This document shows positions 57,501 through 64,000 of a DNA stretch of 64,000 nucleotides, one piece after another. The translations under genes were made by a program, and so were the position numbers. How positions within the stretch are numbered: the first letter of the stretch is position 1; each line of letters opens with the position of its first letter. The notes below the pieces were generated by a model. The model saw nothing but the letters and a program-made list of their open reading frames with translations. It searched no databases and was not told the origin of the DNA. The stretch covers positions 47,786,381-47,850,380 of the forward strand of contig CAMZMU010000080.1 of assembly GCA_947311845.1 (NCBI GenBank), given 5' to 3'. The DNA is from Poa pratensis. Lineage: Eukaryota > Streptophyta > Magnoliopsida > Poales > Poaceae.

Positions 57501-60500
57501 AGCCCCACCTCTTGTTCTAACACCTGGCGCCACAACTTTGGCCCTTTTGGACAAAGCTGTTGTATAGGCAGTTGATCCCGAGGCAAGGTCACTGGATGCT
57601 GGTACGACCACCCTTGGGGAGAACGTTGTCGGGACTCAGCAAATGGGCCCCCCTTTGACCGCAGGTGACTAGTAAAATGGCCTCCAACCCAGCTTCTGCC
57701 GCATGTGACAACTCAGGATCAGGCAGGGCCATCTCCGACGAAAGCTTGGCAACACTCCTGATCGAAAGAAGTTTCGGATGGCGGCCCACACATCAAACTA
57801 AATGACATCCCAACAGGTCTGGAAGAAGGCATCGGGGAATCTATCTGGCCCGGGGCCTTAGAAAAATTAGATCATAGCTTCTTTCACAATGCTCTCCACC
57901 TCGGCACCTCCTAACAAGATACCTTTCTAGTGAGCCAAGAGCTGGCCTCGGGAGTAAGTATTTTTATTGAATATTCCCAACTTGGCCGAACAAATGGTTG
58001 AAACAGCTGGCACCTACCTACCCCAAATAACAGAAGCTGCCACATCCGCTCACCACTCCATAGCATGTGGATCTAGCCATCCAGGCACTCACATATTTTG
58101 TTGGGTGGTCAATTCCCATAGATGCCTTGTTGTCTGCCCACCTCATCGAGATGTGAGCCTCAACTCACCTTTCTTCAGTCGTTTGCCATGTTTTTTATTT
58201 ATGGCACGCAACCTGAAGATTTTTGTGTGGGATTTGCGCCGCCTGAATATACCCGCCATCTCACCGCAGTTCGAAGTATGGTGTTCTACGTCAATCCAAG
58301 GTTGGTGTGTTTTGCAGGAAACCAAAATGGCTTCCTTCTTGCCATCCATTGTTAGGGAAAATTTGGGTCCATAGTAACTAGGGACGATATCCTTCTAGCT
58401 TGGTGCGGCAAGGATCTAACACTATCCAACCCTAAGCTCGGAGAACACCACCTTACTGCCCAATCTATGGTGACTTTAACTTAAGGGTACCCTTAACTTA
58501 ATCCTCAATGCCGAGGATAAGAATGGCGACAACATACAAAGGTGCATGATAGGGCGCTTCAGCCGCATTGTCAACGATGTCAAGCTCAAAAGACATATAT
58601 ATCACCACGGCCATCGTTACACTTGGATCGAGTGAGACTCCCCTAACCTTGAGCACATTGATCGTGTCCTCTACAGAGCGAGCTGGGAAACAATGCATCT
58701 AGATTGCTCGCTGCCTTGTCTCCCCACGGCTGTCCCGGGTCATCGTGGCCAAGCATCGTTTCCACTTCAACCTTTTTGGCTTACGATGGAGGGCTACATA
58801 GACTCTTGACAGCGGTTGGCATGAGGATCCCCACGACCCCAACCCCTTCTGCTGACCCTTCCTCCGACTCAAGCACACTATAGTGACCGTCAGACTGGCG
58901 AAGTGCCCCTACAACTTATAGTGGCGCACCAGCTCATTGCTAAACTCGACAAAGCGCAAGAAGATGCTAATTCAGTTCCGCTGAGATGGTCGCCTCGTAA
59001 AGTGAAGAACAACTATCTAGGACTTACTTACCATCGCCCCCAGCATCCGCATATCTTCTGGTTGGCTGAATAGGGAATTCCCACTTCTTCCACTTGTGCT
59101 CCTCTCACCACAAGCATAAGAACAAGATTCTCGACCATCGTGTGGGTGATTCTACTGACCACAAGGGGATGACATCTTGAGTGTCATAACGCTTGAGAAA
59201 ATGGACCATGCTCATCGGTTCAATGGACCAACGAGACAAAACCCTCAATCTTGACGTTTTGGACCCTTGGGTGTTTGACCTCTCCAACCTGGATGACCGA
59301 TTCTTGGAGGCTGAAATCAGAGCGACAATCAAGAACCTTCATTTGCTCGTGCTCTCGGTCCTGATGAATCCACTTCAGAATTCCTCATGAGTAACTGGGA
59401 GGTTATCATAGAGGATGTTTCTTAGATTTTTGTTAATTTCTATCTTCTTGGAATCACGTTTTTACGCTTCCACCAACTCAACCAAGCTCTCAACACGCAG
59501 CTGGCATACAAACTGAATCCAAGTGCCATGCGCAATTATCGCCCCATAGCTTGATCTATCTGTTCGCAAAATTGGTGCACAAAGTCCTCTCGCTCCACCT
59601 AGCACCCCCTCTCAGTTCCATTGTCTCACGCTGCTAAAATCCCATTATCAAAGGCCAAACCATCCACCAAATCTTTACTATGGTATAAGAAACAACATGA
59701 TATATAGACCACTCCAATATGTCGCAGGTGCTACTAAACTCAGCATGGCGCGAGCATTCGGACTCCATCTTGGCATGACTGGGTGGCCATTCTGCTCTAA
59801 TAGGCGAGCTCTTGGGTGATGCACTATAATGAATCTGGACCTCTGGTGTGGCACAGAATAGGACTCCACCAGGGTGACCCAATATTCTCATGCGCTCTGG
59901 CGAGCGTGTCCTCCAACGCTTCTTTGGCCGCCACAATGCCCCTTCCATGTTGCTCTGCACCCATGGCGTTGTCATCTTTTGTCGCCTACCCAGTCAGTGC
60001 TCCTCACTATCAATACCCTGCTGGACATCTTAGGACGCCCTTCCGATTTTCTCACCAACTTCACAAAATGTTCTGCCACAGTGATCAAAAGCTCACCTGA
60101 CAACATCGAGGCGATTATGGCGTCCCTTGCCTGCCTGGTCCGACATTCCCTCTAACATACCTTGGCATTACCCCGGAAAATGTGCCTGCCCATTCGATCA
60201 TTTAGTCGAATGCATTGCAAATCAGCTTCCCTCGTGGAATGCTCACTTAATGACTAAAGGTGGGTGCCTTATAAAGGTGGGAAAATGCATGTCCCTCCAC
60301 GTGCTAGGCAGCCGCTCACGGTGCAGCAAGGCCTACTGAACCGAGCCCCGGTGAGAGATATCCAGAGGGCTCTACACGGTCGGCATGGTGCCATACATCG
60401 AGCTTTGGCGTCTCAGAGCTTTGGCGTCTCATTCACCACGTCACTCTCGGCCCTCAGACAGATTTGATCCGTTGGTGCTAGATGACCAATGGAGATAATC

Positions 60501-62327
60501 CTGCTACCTTGCATAGTACTAGGATGCGACGATCTCGCCGCACATGAAGCTCACTTGGCGAAGTTGGGCGCCGAACAAAGTGCGTCCCCACACCTGGCTG
60601 GCCTACCATAGCAGATGCTATACTTCAGACAGGCTCGCTCGACGTGCCCAACAATGCTACAATCCCCACGGTGCACTTTCTACGCTTGTGTAATCTTCTT
60701 ATAGACTTTCCCTTATTGCGCCAAGCTTGGCTGAAGGTGCTCTAATGGGTGCGCTCAACTGCCTCTCCCGCATGGGCCGGTGATGATTGCCAGACCGGGT
60801 GGATTTCTATGATTAACATCTCCCCTGCGAGTCAACGACATGGTTAATGTCGCTCGTCATGCTAACTACATGGCAGATCTGGAAGCATAGAAACAATTGT
60901 ACTTTCAACCGAGCCTCGGCCGACATCGGCCACCTGCATTAGTTCAGGACGAAACTAGGACCTAGTGTGGGTCTGTGACTTAGGGTTGTGAATCATAATC
61001 CCAGTAGAGTAGTGGTGTCACGTTATAACTTGGTGTGTGGAACTCTCTGAGAGCTGCAGCTCTATAACAAAAAATCCCCTATTTATTGAAACGATATGCA
61101 AGGCTTTTGCGTATTCACGAAAAAAACTAAGATGTGCACTTCATTGAATGTTTTACTTGTGCAGTTTTCTTAAATATAATGGAATTGACAAATTTAAAGC
61201 CACCAATAATTCGAGATGTATACATCTGTTTGGGGAGGTTTACCTGTACGTAACAGCATAAGTTTTTTAGTGGCCGTTTTTCTGACAAATATATCATATT
61301 TCATAAATTTAAGGCAAAAGACCTTTTTCTTTGAAATTTCGTTTGTATGGATTTAATGATTAAAAAAGATGGTGATTACACATTTTAATACACTAAATCA
61401 CAGTTTATATGAAATAAATGCAACTTCCATCAATATGTGGCACTGCAGGTTGTAAATTCATTCAGATAACCAAACAATAATATACCGAAGTTACAGACTA
61501 CAATATATAATTTGCTTAACTGCCCATAAAAGTGTCAAGTAATATATCCCTCTTTTCACAACTTTTATTACATAATACCTAAATGAAACTAAAGGAATTC
61601 AACCTAAACTAAGAATTACCACGTCCTGTAGACATCAACGCCGTTGGAAAATGAGACGAGTTTGCTTCGACTTGAAGATTTCCCCTAAGAGCTTCCGTCA
61701 ATTGCACTGAACACAAAGTGAGCCTGGAGAAAAATAAGTTGCCATCAACAAGAGGATCAAGAGACAAGAAACTGAAACTCTATCCATCCAAACAAACAAA
61801 AATACAGTTCTAATGCGCACTAGGATCAAAACAATCGACCAACTCACTATAGGGGTCTGTTTTACAATTTTCTTGAAAAAACAACAGATGGACTTTAAAA
61901 CAAAACAAAAAAAGGTAATGAACTCTTCTTACTGCCTTCGATATAATATTTTCACGACTTTGCGTTTGCAGTGCATTGATAGAAAAGAAGAGTTAATTAC
62001 ATGCTCCAATCCAGCAATTGACTGGCAACGTGCCAACCATAAATATGAACATCTGAACTGTCACACTACCAATTTGTGAGAAACATGGACAGAAGCAAGC
62101 CACTAAGCAAAACCACACACAGCACGATATGCATACAACCAACAGAGTACGGAATACAAGAACGACCTTCCCCGGTGGCCGGTTATCGCAGAGCTGAGAC
62201 CGGCGGCGCTGCGCCGGTAGCCATTGGGCGGCGGCGGAGAGATATCAGTGGCGCGTGGGGGCGTCCGCATGGCACCGAGAGGGGGAGGAGGAGGCAGAGG
62301 CAGTGGGCCCAGCGCGCGGGCAGCCAT
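42243..62327 (-). CDS. RNE: chloroplast ribonuclease E/G-like protein, 14 exons (1,084 aa)
   Basis: Exons: 62327-62167, 61723-61620, 56565-56381, 54964-54655, 54560-53338, 52384-52067, 51954-51913, 51202-51078, 46214-46067, 45234-45162, 44298-44186, 42878-42759, 42662-42507, 42419-42243. All introns are GT-AG, every phase agrees and the 3,255-bp CDS has no stop. Residues 1-55 look like a plastid transit peptide. Residues 88-200 form a CBM20 domain (TGDPVTLGCWEPDMAVQLDP). An S1 region begins near 420 (GIVTKLVPHMGGAFVDIGI) and is split by a long acidic insert with ten aspartates, resuming at GTKIMVQVVKEG. The catalytic core has ALVSIDVNGG (D844), IIVVDFIDM (D889) and the zinc-link CPCCHG (C947, C950). 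The enzyme cleaves and matures plastid transcripts. Start context is GCCATGG. Exon 1's donor (GTCGTT) is the least typical junction. Confidence 0.93.
43155..43496. mobile_element. MITE with 15-bp terminal inverted repeats in RNE intron 11
   Basis: CTAGTTGCGCCCGCA at the left is perfectly inverted at 43482-43496, and the arms continue to pair in part (TTTTCAAAAAAT with ATTTTTTGAAAA). Length is 342 bp, with no coding capacity. Flanking sequence is duplicated on both sides (see findings). The superfamily is not clear. Confidence 0.75.
44745..44890. repeat. CTATAGC-rich repeat, possible hAT-type MITE remnant
   Basis: GCCTATAGCTGGCGCGG near the left and GCTATAGCCGGCTATTT near the right are partly inverted, with further CTATAGC/CTATAACC units between. 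Similarity to hAT-like MITEs is a guess. Confidence 0.4.
45710..45780. repeat. hairpin with 15-bp perfect arms in RNE intron 9
   Basis: CTAGGCGACAGCAGA (45710-45724) pairs with TCTGCTGTCGCCTAG (45766-45780). The loop text TTGATGCAGTAAGACAATGA recurs at about 45870, which suggests a local duplication. Confidence 0.75.
46375..48161 (-). mobile_element. L1-type LINE (LINE-B), 3' part, decayed, in RNE intron 8
   Basis: The 3' end is at about 46375 (minus-strand text GCAATGCTTTTTGCGTTTTC and an A-rich tail), the ending shared by several LINE tails in this window. The RT catalytic block SLYADDVVIFCQPDE is on the minus strand at about 47612-47560. The frame is otherwise full of stops and interruptions, and 46900-47330 may be foreign. 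The 5' part continues beyond the LTR element at 50051-50720. Confidence 0.75.
48162..48400 (+). repeat. 5' LTR (239 bp) of the gag-only element
   Basis: It starts TGTTATGTGGGCC and ends in TTACA. It has a TATA box (TATATAAA, 48297-48304) and an AATAAA signal near 48321-48326. Confidence 0.93.
48404..48416 (+). other. primer-binding site complementary to initiator tRNA-Met
   Basis: TGGTATCAGAGCC begins three bases after the LTR. This is the common plant primer site matching the 3' end of initiator tRNA-Met. Confidence 0.9.
48424..49757 (+). pseudogene. gag of the gag-only element, stop and frameshift
   Basis: Starting MGDDLKNDDINLLLKDLATQ, the frame runs to a TAG at 48760-48762 in a proline-rich linker and then changes frame. 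The capsid-like block is at 49107-49480: AAYHLVDTAQFWYLQFERD, HFKEACHLQFGP, ANPLGELARL and YTSRFMALLCR, the Retrotrans_gag pattern. A knuckle-like end (GLCFNCDETYVRGHRC) appears in a third frame near 49665-49710. Gag would form the particle. The breaks are few. Confidence 0.82.
49788..49803 (+). other. polypurine tract of the gag-only element
   Basis: GAGGAAGGGAGAA directly precedes the second LTR at 49805, the position that primes plus-strand DNA synthesis. Confidence 0.75.
49805..50045 (+). repeat. 3' LTR (241 bp) of the gag-only element
   Basis: It starts TGTTATGTGTGGGCC and ends in TTTCA, followed by the AGAGC duplication. It differs from the 5' LTR at only a handful of positions, including a two-base length difference. 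Confidence 0.93.
50051..50720 (-). mobile_element. LINE-B, 5' part with endonuclease fragment
   Basis: The minus-strand frame at 50382-50140 contains DRPWVLCGDFNIIYRDKDET, the apurinic-type endonuclease block of L1 elements. The frame at 50686-50393 is also from the element. The text before 48157 and after 50051 joins across the gag-only insertion. The part is much decayed. Confidence 0.7.
51435..51636 (+). mobile_element. LINE 3' tail in RNE intron 7-8 region, with a CAA repeat insertion
   Basis: The text GAGTTGTAACCCGCCTCTCT and the end AAACGAGATGCAATCCTTTTG followed by TGCGTTTTCTC and an A-run match the ends at 46375 (inverted), 56078 and 61128. A segment with (CAA) units and AAACAAGTTGGGGTAGGC, a text common in plant genomes, interrupts it at 51481-51550. 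Only the last part of the element was inserted. Confidence 0.6.
51484..51517. repeat. (CAA)n microsatellite
   Basis: About eleven uninterrupted CAA units start inside the LINE tail. On the minus strand the run reads as poly-cysteine in a spurious frame. Confidence 0.95.
52485..52736. mobile_element. Stowaway-type MITE in RNE intron 5
   Basis: The ends CTCACTCCATTCTAAAAT and, inverted, CCCCCTCCATTCCAAAAT are flanked by TA on both sides (52483-52484, 52737-52738). Length is 252 bp. It is a diverged relative of the 26094-26210 element. Confidence 0.85.
55975..56080 (+). mobile_element. LINE 3' tail in RNE intron 3
   Basis: The stretch GAGGCTTGTAAACTTAACTT to AATGAAATGAAACGCAAAGG, ending in a degenerate A-rich run, matches the 3' ends of the other LINEs here. 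Confidence 0.55.
56750..61128 (+). mobile_element. L1-type LINE (LINE-A), nearly full length, decayed, in RNE intron 2
   Basis: An ORF1-like part (about 57090-57600) contains AFFFHVHAPEDFLILFFHT. Endonuclease-like text follows (HRYTWIE, PNLEHIDRVLYRASWE, about 58610-58690). RT-like blocks are NPSAMRNYRPIA (about 59517), HRIGLHQGDPIFSCALAS (about 59850) and a tail domain beyond 60600. The 3' end has AAACGATATGCAAGGCTTTTG and an A-run at 61119-61127. Stops and frameshifts are everywhere. It is antisense to RNE and makes up most of intron 2. The 5' limit is uncertain by about 100 bp. Confidence 0.78.
61129..61619. other. AT-rich remainder of RNE intron 2
   Basis: No repeat end, exon or RNA gene is seen. 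Confidence 0.6.
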
Positions 62328-62663
62328 GGCAGGGCATCACAGGGACGAGGTCTCTTCTCCGCGTGAACCCACCACCACCATTTGATCTGAGGATAGGAGT
62401 GGAGGAGCGTGTTGGGGCTTTAGGTGGAGTGGAGGGGAGAGGACCCTGCTGCTGGACTCTTAAGATGGGATAAGACGAGGGGCGTTCTCCTTTCTTTTTT
62501 ACACCCGATCTCACCATAAAATAAATACTACTAGTACCTTCATCCAATGTAGGCTAGCAACAGTACGTGAGTTGGTGGCGTCTGGCGACATGTCGTCTTC
62601 CTCCTCTTTTTTTTTTGAGAGCCTCTCTCTGAGATTATAAGTTGTATCACCTGTTCGGACACA
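62328..62663. other. upstream region of RNE
   Basis: This is the probable 5' untranslated and promoter region of the minus-strand RNE gene. No clear TATA box is present at the expected spacing. A T-run at 62608-62617 and pyrimidine-rich text are present. Confidence 0.4.
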
Positions 62664-62707
62664 CAGGACGCACACCACACGCACACCACACACACGCACA
62701 CCACACC
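62664..62707. repeat. (CACACG/CACACC) microsatellite
   Basis: An imperfect run of ACGCACACCACACGCACACC and similar units. Confidence 0.9.
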
Positions 62708-63031
62708 TATGTGTCTAAACTAGACCTATACCCTATAACCCAGAACTACGTCCTGAGAGACTTAGCCGATGACCAGTGCTTTGGTGACCGTCGGGCACGT
62801 CGATCTCGCCTGTGGCATATAGACGTGAGGCAAAGCGGACTTATTTATTGCACTGTTGGACACTGTAGCTTCGGGTACAGTGTTCTGTGAACAGTACCGG
62901 CTGGGTGAGACACCCGGAAAATCGCTCCCTAGTGGAGTCGATCCCGGGCGGGTGAGCTGCACACCGGCAGGACTCACCACTGCGCTGAAGCGCAGTCCTC
63001 AAGTCTTCCTCCTCCTGATCCTTCCCTTCTG

Positions 63032-63104
63032 ATCCTTTCCCCAAATTAGATCTCTGTCTGATTCCTTTCGATCCTTTCCCCAAATTAGATCTCTGTCTGA
63101 TTCA
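63032..63104. repeat. 36-bp tandem duplication
   Basis: The unit beginning GATCCTTTCCCCAAATTAGA and ending TCTGTCTGATTC is present twice in a row, in the C/T-rich leader before the LINE frame. Confidence 0.9.
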
Positions 63105-63545
63105 GCTCCGTATCTATCTTTCTACTCCTTGATCTAGCTCTCCCAGTCAATCATTTCCTTTTCATCTAGCTTCCCCCATGAACCTAAAAATCCCCAAATA
63201 CAGAGAGAAACTCTGACACGCAACCTAGTCCGTGCTCCGGCACTCTTCCTCTTGTTCCGATCCGTTCTCTTCTCCAATCCTACTCTCTTTCCTTGGATCT
63301 GTTCCTCCCCACCAGTTGATTTCTAGGTTTCTTAGGTCTCCCACTCGATTCCAAAAAATCCCCATCGAGAGGAAAACTCAGAGACGTAACCTCTTGGTGC
63401 TGAGCCTTGTTCTTCATCACCGGTGACCTTAAGCCACAGATCTCATAACCTCATCCCAAATCTTTCCAGAAAAGATAGAATCAATTGTTTTTCTCTGGTG
63501 CTGAGAAGAAGTTAGAGAAGCTGGGAGTTGTCCGCCTTGAGCCTC

Positions 63546-64000
63546 ATGTGGAGAAGGATCAATGTTTCTGATGGTGCTGCTGCTCCTCAAGTTGGGTCTG
63601 GTCTGATTCCAGCTAGGAGAGATTCTCGCACTGTTGCCCCACCTTCATCAGCCATGAAATTCATCGGATGGAATTGTTAAAGTTCTGTTGTGCCCTCGGT
63701 CGGCCTCTCCGGGGGGCTTTGGCTGATGTGGTCTGACGAAATTCGTCTAGACATCAAGCTTTCTTCTAGATATTTTATTCTCGCTCTAGCTATGCATATT
63801 CCTAGTAAAGTAGAGTTCATGATTGCGTATGTTTATGGCGATCCTCATCATAATAATACTGAAATGATATGGAACCACATATCTGATTTTGTTGGTGACA
63901 ACTTGGGAAAGCCTTTGGTTTATTTAGGTGACCTGAATAATATTATGCATCAAAAAGAGTCTTATGGAGCTAATGTTAATTACAATCGTATGAGAGTTTT
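63546..64000 (+). pseudogene. LINE endonuclease frame, truncated by window end, internal deletion
   Basis: The frame begins around ATG 63546 and reaches MKFIGWNC, the usual start of an L1 endonuclease, then meets TAA and resumes as GLSGGLWLMWSDEIRLDI, FMIAYVYGDPHHNN and PLVYLGDLNNIMHQKE. The block between WNC and GGLWLMW, which normally holds the metal-binding ET(K) motif, is missing. The remaining open reading suggests a fairly young element that continues past 64000. Confidence 0.75.

Overview
The window is nuclear DNA from a grass, most likely a large-genome member of the Pooideae (the wheat, barley, oat and ryegrass group). The evidence is Stowaway MITEs with the usual CTCCCTCCGTCC-type ends, nested Ty3/gypsy and CACTA elements, L1-type LINE tails and plant GT-AG introns. 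The species call is inference. There is no bacterial or organellar sequence, and no tRNA or rRNA gene was recognised.

Left part, 1-38035: a nest of mobile elements. Positions 1-4757 are the 3' portion of a decayed plus-strand Ty3/gypsy element with a 1,038-bp 3' LTR. Positions 4927-16140 are a complete but broken minus-strand Tat-type Ty3/gypsy element (called Tat-1 here) with both LTRs and a GCGTT target duplication; a 522-bp solo LTR (CGCTG duplication) sits inside its reverse transcriptase. Tat-1 is inserted in a second, diverged Tat element (Tat-2). The pol and gag genes and 5' LTR of Tat-2 lie at 30156-38035, and its 3' region at 4758-4926 and 16141-17758. Tat-2 is also split by a 12.4-kb CACTA transposon at 17759-30152 (TAA duplication). 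Both Tat elements carry, antisense to gag-pol, a B3-like reading frame and a second small gene.

The CACTA element has no recognisable TNP2-type transposase. It carries a minus-strand, five-intron gene resembling the Transposase_24 (Ptta/En/Spm) accessory protein, two diverging WRN-type DEDDy 3'-5' exonuclease genes (one intact, one with a premature stop) and a B3-domain gene with a frameshift.

Right part, 38036-64000: first a repeat-rich spacer with a tandem repeat and a short Helitron. Then comes the one clear host gene, a 14-exon minus-strand gene for chloroplast RNase E/G-like protein (RNE), 42243-62327. All splice phases agree and give an intact 1,084-residue protein with a plastid transit peptide, a CBM20 starch-binding-type domain, a split S1 region and an RNase E catalytic core. 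Its introns have been enlarged to about 20 kb by decayed LINEs, MITEs and a gag-only LTR retrotransposon (48162-50045, AGAGC duplication). The window ends in a truncated LINE endonuclease frame.

The host gene and the mobile elements do not form a pathway. The most unusual features are the cargo of the CACTA element and the repeated association of B3-like DNA-binding frames with three separate mobile elements.
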